DNA from: Dactylosporangium sp040689395
Lineage (GTDB): Bacteria > Actinomycetota > Actinomycetes > Mycobacteriales > Micromonosporaceae
Direction of reading: 5' to 3'
Assembly: GCF_040689395.1 (NCBI RefSeq)
Contig: NZ_JBFAZX010000011.1
Coordinates: forward strand, 1-64,000
DNA: 64,000 nt
The stretch's first letter is position 1; each line of letters begins with the position of its first letter. A program made the position numbers and the translations under genes. The notes beneath the pieces were generated by a model, which worked only from the letters and a program-made list of their open reading frames with translations, was not told where the DNA came from and searched no databases. This document shows positions 1 through 8,478 of this stretch, piece by piece.

Positions 1-102
1 GTGACCCGAACGGGAAACCCAGCCGAGCGCCTCCGCCCAGAACCGGCCGAGCACCGAGTCGTCCCGAGCCTTGAGGTTCGCCTGCACAAGCCGCAGCGCC
101 AT
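1..102 (-). CDS. VOC/glyoxalase-like family protein, N-terminal part only
   Basis: Only the first 34 codons lie in the window; the rest runs off the left edge. The protein begins MALRLVQANLKARDD and continues LGRFWAEALGW, the usual opening of actinobacterial glyoxalase-like (VOC superfamily) proteins, where the FWAEALGW stretch is the first helix of a metal-binding beta-alpha-beta module. The ATG at 102 has a G-rich ribosome-binding stretch (GGTGGG) a few bases upstream. It follows the thymidine kinase gene on the same strand after 67 bases. The substrate cannot be predicted from this part. Family level fairly sure, function unknown. Confidence 0.6.
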   Translation of the reverse strand, partial: MALRLVQANLKARDDSVLGRFWAEALGWVSRSGH

Positions 103-169
103 GCCGCCCACCCTATGCCCGGCGAACAGACCAAGACGAAGCACGGGGCCGCCGGCTGATGCCGAGGAC

Positions 170-889
170 TCAGACCAGGCGCAGCTGCCCGCCGGCGCGG
201 GCGGCGGGGCCCAGGTTGCCGGCGCGGTGGTGACGGCGGCACAGCACCTGGTAGTGCACATCGGCCGGGGGCGCTCCGGCCCCGGCGTCGGGGCCGGAGT
301 CGGCCGTGGTGTCGCCGATGACGACCTGGTCGCCCTCGCGGGCGATGACGCCGTCGACAACCCGGGCGTTGAGCAGGCCCGACCGGCCGCACCAGCACAG
401 CACCTCGACCTGGACCCGGGTGACCTCGTCGGCGAGCTCGAAGAGCCGCTGCGCGGCCGGGAACAGGGCGGTGCGGAAGTCGGTGGCCAGCCCGAACGCG
501 TAGACGTCGACGTCGCAGTTGTCGACCAGGTCGGCCAGCTGCTCGATCTGCTCGACAGCGTAGAAGCTCGCCTCGTCGCAGATGAGGTAGTCCACCCGGA
601 TGCCGCGCGCCCACCGGTCGCGCACCAGGTCGCGCAGGTCGAGCCCGGCCACGTCGACGGCGTCCTTGCCCAGGCCGATGCGGGTACTGAGCCGGCCCGG
701 GCCGGCCCGGTCGATGGTGGTCAGGACCAGGCCGTGGCGGCCCTGGCGGGCGTGGTTGTAGTCCATCTGCAGCGCGAGGGTGGATTTGCCGCAGTCCATC
801 GGGCCGTAGAAGAACTTCAGCCGGCCGCCGCGGCGCAGGCGGCTGTCGCCGGCGGCCACGCAGGCGTCGAGGTCGTCGGTTGGGGTCAC
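170..889 (-). CDS. tdk: Thymidine kinase
   Basis: This 239-residue type II thymidine kinase would phosphorylate thymidine to dTMP in the cytosolic salvage pathway. The P-loop GPMDCGKST lies at residues 29-37, the Walker B-like DE pair at 105-106, and the zinc-binding cysteines appear as CWCG (about residue 170) with a later CRRHH, as in bacterial Tdk. I chose the GTG at 889 because it lies 11 bases after the stop of the upstream SARP gene; a second GTG at 859 is possible. Family members usually start nearer LKFFYGPMDC, so the first 20 residues are uncertain. It is probably co-transcribed with the SARP gene, an unusual neighbour for a salvage enzyme. Identity is clear. Confidence 0.93.
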   Translation of the reverse strand: MTPTDDLDACVAAGDSRLRRGGRLKFFYGPMDCGKSTLALQMDYNHARQGRHGLVLTTIDRAGPGRLSTRIGLGKDAVDVAGLDLRDLVRDRWARGIRVDYLICDEASFYAVEQIEQLADLVDNCDVDVYAFGLATDFRTALFPAAQRLFELADEVTRVQVEVLCWCGRSGLLNARVVDGVIAREGDQVVIGDTTADSGPDAGAGAPPADVHYQVLCRRHHRAGNLGPAARAGGQLRLV

Positions 890-900
890 GGCCTGAGAGA

Positions 901-3864
901 CTACTTGCCGGCGGGCTCGTCGACGGCCCGCAGGCGCGCCGCGACCACGTCGCGTTCCGTGACGCCCATCGCGTCGTAGAGGTCGAGGGCGGCCTGCAGC
1001 CGCTGCCGCGACAGCCGCGGGTCGGTGCTGCACAGGCCGAGGCCGTAGTAGGCGCGGGCCTGCTCGTAGCGGTAGCCGATGCGCATCGCCCGCTCCAGCG
1101 CCCGGGCGTGGACGAGCTTGGCCTCCTCCGCCCGGCCGGCGGTGAACAGGCCGGCGCCGAGGTTGTTGCCGGTCAGGCACGCGGTGTGCGGGTCGAGGTG
1201 CTCGGCGTCGCGCTGGGCGGCGTGCAGCAGTTCGAGGCCCTCCGCGGTGCGGCCGAGCGCGGTCAGGCTCAGCCCGAGGATGCTGCGGGCCTCGCACTCC
1301 ACGGACGGCCCGACGTCGGGGCCGGAGTGGCCGAGGATCCAGCGCAGCAGCAGTACCGCCTGCCGGTGCTGGCCGAGCCGCTGCCGGATGATGCCGAGCT
1401 CGATGGCGCCGTTGACGGCCAGCCGAGCGGACCCGCTGGCCCGGCCGACGGCGTGGGTGCGCCGGGCCGCGGCGATGGCCTCCTCGGTGCGGCCGAGCTG
1501 CCACAGGACCGTCGACAGGCAGGTCCACTGCACGCCGAATATCACCGCCTCGTCGGCGTAGATCGCCGCCATCGAGCGTTCCAGCAGCTCCAGGGCCTCG
1601 GTGAGCCGGCCGGAGAACTGGTACACCGCGGCGAGGTTGCTCTGGGCCCGCGGCCCCCACACCGGGTGCTCGACGATGCGGTTGAGGTGCCGGGCGGCGT
1701 CGTCCTGATGTCCGGCGCGGGCGTAGGCGGAGGCGAGATAGTTGTGGGTCATCGCGACGAGGTTGTCGTCGCCGGTGGCCTCCGCGGCGGCCAGGGCCCG
1801 GCGGTGCAGGTCGAGGGACACGTCGTTCATCGAGTTGCGGAACAGGTAGCTCCACAGCGCCCGGGTGAGCAGGCAGGTGTGCCGGTGCCGGCCGAGCCGG
1901 TCGGCGAGCAGGGTGACCCCGATGAGGTTGCCGATCTCCAGGTCGAGCCACCGCAGGGTGCCGGCCATGTCGGTGAAGCGCGGCACCGACGGCAGCACCT
2001 CGCCGATGTCGATCGCGCCGCGGTGGCGGTGCTGCTCCCACTGGCGGGTGGCGGCGGCCGTGGACTGCAGGTAGAAGTCGAGCATCCGCTCGGTGGCCGC
2101 GTCGCGTTCGGAATCCTCGCCGGCGAGCCCGGCGGCGTATTCGCGCAGCAGGTCGTGCAGCCGGAACCGCCCGGCGACGGGCTCGATGAGCAGGTGCGCG
2201 TCAACGAGCCGGCCGAGTAGCTCGTCGGTGTCACGGACGGGCAGGTCGGCGAGGGCGGCTGCGACGCGGACCGCGAACTCCCCGGACGGGTGCAGGCCGG
2301 CGAGCCGGAACATGCGCCGGGCCGGCTCGTCCAGCTGCCGGTAGGACAGCTCGAACGCGGCGTGCGGGGAGCGGCCGTCGACGGTGAGGTCGATCGGGGC
2401 GGGGTTGGCCTGGCGCAGCCGTTCGGCGAGGTCGGCGACGCTCCACGACGGCCGGTGCGCGAGCCGGGCGGCGGCCAGCCGCAGCGCCAGCGGCAGCCCT
2501 CCGCACAGCCGGACGACCTCGGCGGTGGCGTGCGGGTCGGCGGCGGCTCGGGCGCCGACGACGGTGGCCACGAACCGGGCGGCGTCGGTGTCGTCGAGCA
2601 CGTCGAGGGAGACGGGGTGCGCGCCGTCGAGGCCGCCGAGGCGCCGCCGGCTGGTGACGACGACCAGGCTGGCGGAGGCGCCGGGCAGCAGCGGGGTGAC
2701 CTGGGCGGGGTCGGCGGCGTTGTCGAGCACGACGAGCATCCGGCGGTGGGCGAGCTCGCTGCGCCAGCGGGCGACGCGCTCGTCGGGGTCGGTGGGGATG
2801 CGTTCGGGGTCGATGCCGAGGTGGCGCAGCAGCATCCCGACGGCATCGTGCGGGGCGTGGGGCGGGCGTTCGCCGTGGGCGCGCAGGTCGACGAAGAGCC
2901 GCCCATCGGGGTAGCGGTCGGCGACGAGGTGCGCGACGTGCACGGCGAGGCTGGTCTTGCCGACGCCGGCCATGCCGTCGATGGTGAGCACGACCGGCAG
3001 GTCGTCGCGGACGGCGCGGGCGGCGGCGACGAGCCGCTCGACGAGGGCGTCGCGGCCGGAGAAGTCGGCGATGTCGCGGGGCAGCGTCCACGGCGTCGGC
3101 ACCGGCACGACCCGGGCGGACCGCTCGGCCGGGGACGCCACGGGCTGGGGCTGCAGCAGCCCTCGGTACAGCTCCTGCAGCGCCGCGCCGGGGGCGAGGC
3201 CGAGCTCTTCGTCGAGGGCCTCGGCCAGGCGCAGGTAGACGGAGATGGCGTCGGCGGTGCGCCCGACCCGGGCCAGGGCCGTCATCAGCTGCCCGTGCAG
3301 CCGCTCCCGCAGCGGGTGCTGCTCGGTCAGGCCGGTGAGCTGGCTGATGAGCTCCGCCTGCAGGCCCAGCTGCAGCTCGACGTCGATGCAGTCCTCGACG
3401 GCGGCGTTGTGCCGCTCCTGCAGCGCCACGGCGGCGGCCTGGACGCTGGGGCTGTCGACGCCGGCCAGCGCCGGACCGCGCCACAGCTCGAGGGCGTCGC
3501 GCAGGTGCTTGCGGGCGGTGTTGAGCTCCCCGGCGTTCAGCGCGGCCCGCCCGTCGGTGACGAGCTGGGCGAAGACGAGGGTGTCGAGGTCGTCGTCGGC
3601 GACGACGGCGCGGTAGCCGGCGGTGTCGGTGTGGATGGTGTCGGGCAGCTGCCGGCGCAGCCGCGACACGCAGGTGTGCAGCTGGGCACGGGCGGTGACG
3701 GGGGCGGCGTCACCCCAGACGGCGTCGACGAGCCGGGGCAGCGTGACGACCCGGTTGGGGTGCAGCAGCAGCATGGCCAGCAGGATCCGGTCGCGGGTCG
3801 CGGAGATCTCCAGCCGCCGACCGGCGACGTCGACCTCCAGCGGACCGAGCAGCCGGTATCGCAC
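901..3864 (-). CDS. SARP-family transcriptional regulator with NB-ARC and TPR domains (AfsR-like)
   Basis: A 987-residue regulator built like AfsR. An OmpR-type winged helix opens the protein (VRYRLLGPLEV, then RDRILLAMLLLHPNRVV and AVWG). A bacterial transcriptional activation domain follows to about residue 245, then an NTPase module with the P-loop GMAGVGKTS near residue 300, and TPR-like helices to the C terminus. AfsR-type proteins integrate signals and activate antibiotic or developmental genes; no biosynthetic cluster is adjacent, so the target is unknown. The GTG at 3864 is preferred over the ATG at 3891: it begins the conserved VRYRLLGPLEV and sits 7 bases after a TACTGT -10 hexamer, suggesting a leaderless transcript. 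Thymidine kinase follows 11 bases downstream. Confidence 0.9.
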   Translation of the reverse strand: MRYRLLGPLEVDVAGRRLEISATRDRILLAMLLLHPNRVVTLPRLVDAVWGDAAPVTARAQLHTCVSRLRRQLPDTIHTDTAGYRAVVADDDLDTLVFAQLVTDGRAALNAGELNTARKHLRDALELWRGPALAGVDSPSVQAAAVALQERHNAAVEDCIDVELQLGLQAELISQLTGLTEQHPLRERLHGQLMTALARVGRTADAISVYLRLAEALDEELGLAPGAALQELYRGLLQPQPVASPAERSARVVPVPTPWTLPRDIADFSGRDALVERLVAAARAVRDDLPVVLTIDGMAGVGKTSLAVHVAHLVADRYPDGRLFVDLRAHGERPPHAPHDAVGMLLRHLGIDPERIPTDPDERVARWRSELAHRRMLVVLDNAADPAQVTPLLPGASASLVVVTSRRRLGGLDGAHPVSLDVLDDTDAARFVATVVGARAAADPHATAEVVRLCGGLPLALRLAAARLAHRPSWSVADLAERLRQANPAPIDLTVDGRSPHAAFELSYRQLDEPARRMFRLAGLHPSGEFAVRVAAALADLPVRDTDELLGRLVDAHLLIEPVAGRFRLHDLLREYAAGLAGEDSERDAATERMLDFYLQSTAAATRQWEQHRHRGAIDIGEVLPSVPRFTDMAGTLRWLDLEIGNLIGVTLLADRLGRHRHTCLLTRALWSYLFRNSMNDVSLDLHRRALAAAEATGDDNLVAMTHNYLASAYARAGHQDDAARHLNRIVEHPVWGPRAQSNLAAVYQFSGRLTEALELLERSMAAIYADEAVIFGVQWTCLSTVLWQLGRTEEAIAAARRTHAVGRASGSARLAVNGAIELGIIRQRLGQHRQAVLLLRWILGHSGPDVGPSVECEARSILGLSLTALGRTAEGLELLHAAQRDAEHLDPHTACLTGNNLGAGLFTAGRAEEAKLVHARALERAMRIGYRYEQARAYYGLGLCSTDPRLSRQRLQAALDLYDAMGVTERDVVAARLRAVDEPAGK

Positions 3865-3909
3865 GAAGCGAACAGTAACGCAGGGTGTCATGTTAGCGAC
3901 ACCCGCCGG

Positions 3910-5286
3910 TCACAGGCGGGCCGGCGGGGTGTTACCTGCCTGTTCGATGGCTCGGCGCATCGGCACGGCGGCGAGGGCCACGAACCCGACGACGAAGAAG
4001 ACCAGCAGGGACACGATCGCGATGCGGTAGCTGCGGGTCAGGTCGTAGGCGAGGCCGAACAGCAGCGGCCCGAGCCAGCTAGTGCCCTTGTCGGAGATCT
4101 CGTAGATGCCGAAGTACTCGCCTTCCTTGCCCTTCGGGATCAGCTGGGAGAACAGCGACCGGGACAGTGCCTGGCTGCCGCCGAGGACGAGGCCGATGGC
4201 GCCGCCGAGCAGGACGAACAGCACGGCGTGCTTGGCGGGCAGGAAGAACGCCACGAGGACGACCAGCGTCCACAGCACGAGGCTGACCAGGACGGTCTTC
4301 CAGGCGCCGATGGCGCGGGCGAGGCGGCCCAGGGCCAGCGCGCCGGCGAAGGCGAGGAACTGCACCATGAGGATGGTGGGCACCAGCACGGTGTCGCTCA
4401 GCTGCAGTTCCTCGGTGCCGTACTGGCTGGCCAGCGAGATGACGGTCTGGATGCCGTCGTTGTAGATGAGGTACGCGACGAGGAAGAACAGGGTCAGCGG
4501 GTACGCCTTGAGGCTTTTCAGGGTGTGCCACAGCTGCCGGAACCCGTCGGTGAGGACGTTGCCGGAGGTGCCGAGGGCCTCGGCGGCGGGGGGCCGGTTG
4601 CGCAGCGTCAGCAGCGGGATGGTGGTGAACCCGGCCCACCACAGGCCGGCGGAGACGAGACTGTAGCGGGCGACCTCGCCGGTGGACAGGCCGAGACGGT
4701 CCTTCATGAGCACGGCCGCGACGTTGAACAACAGCAGCAGGCCGCCGCCGAGGTAGCCCCAGGCCCAGCCGAAGCTGGAGACCCGGTCGCGGTCCTCTTC
4801 GTCGGCGATCTGCGGCAGGAACGAGTTGTACACCACGACCGACGCGCCGAAGGCGATGTTGGCCAGCAGGAACAGCCCGGCGCCGAGCAGGTAGCGCTCG
4901 CCGGTGAGCAACAGCATGGCGGTGGTGGCGCCGGCGCCGATGTAGGCGAACAGCGCCAGCAGCTGCTTCTTGCGCGGCGAGCGGTCGGCGATGGCGCCGA
5001 CGACCGGCAGGACGAACACGGTGAGGAACACCGACAGCGACACCGTGTAGGGGAACAGGGCGCCCGGGGCGATGGCGATGCCGAGCGGGCGGATGACGGC
5101 GTCGCCGCACCCGTCGTCGCCGCAGCCGGCGGCCTTCTGGGCGATGGAGGTCAGGTAGGGGCCGAGGAAGACGGTGATGACGGTGGTGGAGAACGCGGAG
5201 TTGGCCCAGTCGTAGAAATACCAGCCGGTGCGCTCCCGGCGGGTGCTCAGGCGCGTTTGCTGCACACTGTCATCCACGGTGGACAC
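3910..5286 (-). CDS. MFS transporter, ATG22/UMF1-like
   Basis: A 458-residue integral membrane protein with about 12 hydrophobic segments. The opening GWYFYDWANSAFSTTV is characteristic of the ATG22/UMF1 branch of the major facilitator superfamily, named after the yeast vacuolar amino-acid effluxer. The loop ADRSPRKKQ after the third segment resembles the MFS loop 2-3 signature. The bacterial substrate is not established; efflux of amino acids or small metabolites is the usual guess. The GTG at 5286 is chosen because GAGGAAGG lies at good spacing before it; an upstream ATG at 5331 lacks this. It follows the phosphodiesterase gene by 22 bases on the same strand, so the two are likely co-transcribed. 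Confidence 0.85.
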   Translation of the reverse strand: MSTVDDSVQQTRLSTRRERTGWYFYDWANSAFSTTVITVFLGPYLTSIAQKAAGCGDDGCGDAVIRPLGIAIAPGALFPYTVSLSVFLTVFVLPVVGAIADRSPRKKQLLALFAYIGAGATTAMLLLTGERYLLGAGLFLLANIAFGASVVVYNSFLPQIADEEDRDRVSSFGWAWGYLGGGLLLLFNVAAVLMKDRLGLSTGEVARYSLVSAGLWWAGFTTIPLLTLRNRPPAAEALGTSGNVLTDGFRQLWHTLKSLKAYPLTLFFLVAYLIYNDGIQTVISLASQYGTEELQLSDTVLVPTILMVQFLAFAGALALGRLARAIGAWKTVLVSLVLWTLVVLVAFFLPAKHAVLFVLLGGAIGLVLGGSQALSRSLFSQLIPKGKEGEYFGIYEISDKGTSWLGPLLFGLAYDLTRSYRIAIVSLLVFFVVGFVALAAVPMRRAIEQAGNTPPARL

Positions 5287-5308
5287 GGGGGACCCTTCCT
5301 CGGGTGCG

Positions 5309-6073
5309 TCAGTGCCAGATGCCGCGCGCACGGTACACCTCGCGCAGCACCTCGATGTGATCGGTCATGATGCCATCAACGCCGATGTCGAGGAAGTGGG
5401 CGATCTCGTGCGGGTCGTCGATGGTCCACAGGTGCACGTGCAGCCCGGCCCGGTGGCAGTAGTCGACGAACCGCTCGGTGGCCAGGGGGATCCGGCCGTA
5501 CCGCGGCGGGATCTGGACCGCCACGACGGTCTCGGCGGGGGTGTAGCGGCGGCCCACCTGGAACGCCGCCCACAGCGCGGCGACCTCCCGCATGCCCATC
5601 GAGGTGGCCACGGCAGGGCCGGCGTGGCGGCGCATGCGGCGCAGCCGGGCGGAGGAGAACGAGGCGAGCAGGACCCGCTCGTGCGCCTTGAGCCGCTCCA
5701 CGACCTCCAGCGTCGGTTGTACCGCATGGTCGGTCTTCGCATCGATGTTGAACCGGATGTCCGGGTAGGCGGCGAGGACCTCGTCGAGGCGGGGCACCGC
5801 GGCGGCACCGCCGACGCGCTCGGTCCGCAGATCCGCCCACCGTAAGTCGATCATCCGACCCGGGCGCCCCAGGAGCCGCTCCAGCGTGTCATCGTGGAAC
5901 ACGACCGCGACCCCGTCGGCGGTGGCGTGCGTGTCGGTCTCGATGTACTTGTACCCGAGCCTGGCCGCACGGGCGAACGCCGCTGTCGTGTTCTCGTCAC
6001 CGGCCGCCGCCCCGCCGCGGTGGGCGAAGCCCAGCGGTCCTGGCGTGTCGAGGTAGGGCACCTGCTGTCTCAC
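5309..6073 (-). CDS. Glycerophosphodiester phosphodiesterase
   Basis: This 254-residue protein belongs to the GDPD family, TIM-barrel enzymes that cleave glycerophosphodiesters to glycerol-3-phosphate and an alcohol. Visible motifs are FAHRGG with the catalytic His near the N terminus, ENTTAAF, the metal-binding ETDTHATADGVAVVFHD segment with its acidic and His residues, and near the end LWTIDDP and DGIMTDH. There is no signal peptide, so it should act in the cytosol. The GTG at 6073 sits 6 bases after a CATACT -10 hexamer, implying a leaderless message. It is divergent from the Hsp70-like gene and heads a two-gene unit with the MFS transporter. Confidence 0.9.
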   Translation of the reverse strand: MRQQVPYLDTPGPLGFAHRGGAAAGDENTTAAFARAARLGYKYIETDTHATADGVAVVFHDDTLERLLGRPGRMIDLRWADLRTERVGGAAAVPRLDEVLAAYPDIRFNIDAKTDHAVQPTLEVVERLKAHERVLLASFSSARLRRMRRHAGPAVATSMGMREVAALWAAFQVGRRYTPAETVVAVQIPPRYGRIPLATERFVDYCHRAGLHVHLWTIDDPHEIAHFLDIGVDGIMTDHIEVLREVYRARGIWH

Positions 6074-6177
6074 GCGGCCAGTATGCAGCGATCTTCGGTC
6101 AACTTCGCGCAACGGCGGGTTACGGCAGGCTTGACGGCCGGCGCAGAGCGTGGAACGGCAAAGGTAGGGTGACGCAC

Positions 6178-7671
6178 ATGCGCGTGCTCGGCATCGACTT
6201 CGGCACGTCGAACACGGTCGCGATGGTCCGCACGCCGGACAAGCGGATGCGACCGCTGCTGTTCGACGGTTCCCCCTTGCTGCCCTCAGCCCTGTACTTC
6301 AACACCGACGGAAAAGTCCTCGTCGGCCGGGACGCCGAACGCAACGCGCGGCTGGACCCGGCCCGTTTCGAGCCCAACCCGAAGCGGCGCATCGACGACG
6401 GCGAGGTGTTCATCGGCGACCATCCGATGCCCGTGCCGCGCCTGTTCGCGCACGTGCTGTCACAGGTGAGCACGGAGGCGCGGCGGCAGCTGGGCGCGGC
6501 GCCGGACGAGGTGCGCCTGACCCACCCGGCGCGGTGGGGCGAGCGGCGCCGGTCGCTGCTCGTCGAGGCGACCCGCATCTCGGGGCTGGGCACGCCGCGG
6601 CTGATCGCCGAGCCGGTCGGGGCGGCGTCGTATTTCACCGCGGTGCTGGGCTCGGCGGTGCCGGTGGGCCGCAGCCTGGCGATCTACGACCTGGGCGGCG
6701 GCACGTTCGACGCGACCGTGGTGCGCCGCACCCAGTCCGGGTTCGAGGTGCTCGCCGAGGACGGCCTGGCCGACATCGGCGGCCTGGACTTCGACCACGC
6801 GATCGTGGAGCACCTGGGCAAGACGTATTCGCAGAGCCACCCGGAGAAGTGGGCGTCGCTGGCCAACCCGACCGACGCCTCGGACCGGCGGTTGCGCCGG
6901 ATGCTGTATGAGGACGTGCGCGGGGCCAAGGAGATGCTGTCGCGCACGGCGTCGACGGACATCCACCTGCCGTCGATGGAGATCGACGCGCACATGACCC
7001 GTGAGGAGCTGGAGACGCTCGTCCGGCCCCAGCTGGAGCGGACGGTGGCGTGCCTGCGCCGGGCGATCGAGTCGGCGCGGCTGCAGCCCAAGGATCTCGT
7101 CGGGATCTTTCTGGTCGGCGGGTCGTCGCGGATCCCGCTCGCGGCGCACCTGATCCACACCGAGCTGGGCGTGGCGCCCACGACCCTGGAGCAGCCGGAG
7201 ACGGTCGTGGTCGAGGGGGCGCTGTGCATCGGCGTGGCGCCCAACCCGGCCCGCGCGTCGGGCACGCCGCGGCAGGTGACCCCGCCACCGCAGCAGCGGC
7301 CGGTTCCGGCGGCGACGCACGCGCCGGTGTCGGCGGCGCCGATGTCGGGCGTGCCGATGTCACCGGCGGTGCAGCGCCCGCCGGTGACCCCGCAGCGGCC
7401 CGCGGTGGTGCCGCAGCCCGTCGTGCAGCGCCCGCCGGTCGCCCCGCCGCCGGTGCAGCAGCCGGTGTTCCGGCCCCAGCCGCCGCAGCAGCCGGTGGCC
7501 CCGCCGCCGGTCGTGCAGCCGGGAAGGCCCGGCCCGTTCCCGCCGCAGGCGGCCCGGCAGGCCCCGCCGAAGCCGGGCGAGGCGGGGGAGCGCAACTGGA
7601 TGGCCGTGATCATCGTGGTCCTGGTGGTTGTGGTGGTGCTGTTCGTGATCCTGCTGGCGCAGGTCCTCTGA
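6178..7671 (+). CDS. Hsp70-family protein with C-terminal membrane anchor
   Basis: A 497-residue DnaK-like ATPase lacking the normal peptide-binding domain. The actin-like ATPase fold covers about residues 1-355: phosphate-1 loop GIDFGTSNT at the N terminus, phosphate-2 YDLGGGTFDA, and adenosine loop VGGSSRIP. A Pro/Ala/Gln-rich linker of about 110 residues follows, ending in one strongly hydrophobic segment (WMAVIIVVLVVVVVLFVILL), so the ATPase should be tail-anchored with its head in the cytoplasm. The ATG at 6178 lies 7 bases after TAGGGT, a leaderless arrangement; a GTG at 6169 is an alternative. It converges on the acidic protein/dynamin/GrpE-like set, and a GrpE-like exchange factor next door supports a real Hsp70 cycle. 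No J-domain gene is visible. Confidence 0.88.
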   Translation: MRVLGIDFGTSNTVAMVRTPDKRMRPLLFDGSPLLPSALYFNTDGKVLVGRDAERNARLDPARFEPNPKRRIDDGEVFIGDHPMPVPRLFAHVLSQVSTEARRQLGAAPDEVRLTHPARWGERRRSLLVEATRISGLGTPRLIAEPVGAASYFTAVLGSAVPVGRSLAIYDLGGGTFDATVVRRTQSGFEVLAEDGLADIGGLDFDHAIVEHLGKTYSQSHPEKWASLANPTDASDRRLRRMLYEDVRGAKEMLSRTASTDIHLPSMEIDAHMTREELETLVRPQLERTVACLRRAIESARLQPKDLVGIFLVGGSSRIPLAAHLIHTELGVAPTTLEQPETVVVEGALCIGVAPNPARASGTPRQVTPPPQQRPVPAATHAPVSAAPMSGVPMSPAVQRPPVTPQRPAVVPQPVVQRPPVAPPPVQQPVFRPQPPQQPVAPPPVVQPGRPGPFPPQAARQAPPKPGEAGERNWMAVIIVVLVVVVVLFVILLAQVL

Positions 7672-7681
7672 ACCTGACAGC

Positions 7682-7735
7682 GAACACCGAAGCGGCGGCG
7701 GTACCCGGGGAGGTACCGCCGCCGCTTCGGTGTTC
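7682..7735. terminator. Bidirectional hairpin terminator
   Basis: A perfect 24-base inverted repeat (7682-7705 with 7712-7735) around a 6-base loop sits between the convergent Hsp70-like gene and the acidic-protein gene, 10 bases after one stop and 6 bases before the other. There is no U-tract, which is normal in high-GC actinobacteria. Confidence 0.85.
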
Positions 7736-7741
7736 CGCTCG

Positions 7742-8464
7742 TTACTGAGGCGCCCAGAAGGTGGCGAGGCTGCTGGCGGCCGGGTCGTCGGAGCCCAGCA
7801 GCAGGCTCCACGGGTCGGCGCCGGGCGGGACGTCAACGCCGGCGTAGTCGGCCAGGCCGCCCGGTCCGGCGGGCTCGTGGCCGGTTACGGCCGGGTCGAA
7901 GGCGGCCGACAGGCTGTGGCCGGGGCCGCCGAGGACCTCGGCGTCGCTCCACGGGAACCCGTCGACGGGCTCCGGCGGGTCCTGCAGGTGCAGCTGCTCG
8001 GGGAACTGCGCCTCGTGCCAGGCAGGGTCGTCGGCGCCGGCCTGGACGTCGGGGTCGGTGCCGAACGCGGCCTCGTGCGGGTCGTCCGTGTGGTCTGTGT
8101 GATCAGGGCCGGGGACGTCGTGGGCCTGCGGGTCCTCGTGGTGCTGCTGGTCGCCGGGGTGGTCGCCCTCGTCGTAGCCGGCGTCATGCGGGTCCGTGGT
8201 GTCGTGCAGGGCCTGGTCGTACTCCGCGGCGGCGTGCTCGGTGCCGAGCGGCTCCTCGAGGTCGTCGCCCCCGTGCTGAGGGTCGAGGTGCCCGCCGCCG
8301 AGGTCGTGCTCCTCGGCGCCGAATCCGGTGTGCGGATGCCCGTCTGCGAAGTCGGCGCCGTAGTCCTCGCCGAAGCCGCCGTGCAGGTCGTGTCCGGTGT
8401 CGCCGGACAGGTCCGCGGTGTCGGCGGTGTCGCCGCCGTCAGACCATTCCCAGTGCCCGTCCAT
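7742..8464 (-). CDS. Acidic His/Asp/Gly-rich low-complexity protein, unknown function
   Basis: A 240-residue protein dominated by Asp, Glu, His and Gly, with no hydrophobic core, signal peptide or membrane segment; it should be strongly acidic and largely disordered. His-Asp pairs recur through the first 150 residues, which could bind divalent metal. The C terminus (DPWSLLLGSDDPAASSLATFWAPQ region) is the only somewhat hydrophobic part. It begins 14 bases after the dynamin-like gene and is surely in that operon. In mycobacteria the dynamin-like pair iniA/iniC is preceded by iniB, a Gly/Ala-rich protein; this could be a positional counterpart but no IniB domain is recognisable. The acidic opposite-strand composition makes frame choice safe. 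Function unknown. Confidence 0.7.
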   Translation of the reverse strand: MDGHWEWSDGGDTADTADLSGDTGHDLHGGFGEDYGADFADGHPHTGFGAEEHDLGGGHLDPQHGGDDLEEPLGTEHAAAEYDQALHDTTDPHDAGYDEGDHPGDQQHHEDPQAHDVPGPDHTDHTDDPHEAAFGTDPDVQAGADDPAWHEAQFPEQLHLQDPPEPVDGFPWSDAEVLGGPGHSLSAAFDPAVTGHEPAGPGGLADYAGVDVPPGADPWSLLLGSDDPAASSLATFWAPQ

Positions 8465-8478
8465 GGAACGTCAACCCC

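Noticed and set aside
901..3864. SARP regulator taken as sign of an antibiotic gene cluster
   Set aside because: Neighbouring genes are a nucleoside kinase, a transporter and a phosphodiesterase; no polyketide, peptide or terpene synthase genes are within the window.
2290..5370. A very long plus-strand open frame opposite the SARP and MFS genes
   Set aside because: It has a Gly/Asp/Val/Gln-rich composition without domains; it is the antisense shadow expected in high-GC DNA, and both minus-strand genes show clear families.
7682..7735. Long inverted repeat considered as an insertion-sequence end
   Set aside because: The arms are adjacent with a 6-base loop between convergent stops; it fits a terminator and no transposase is near.
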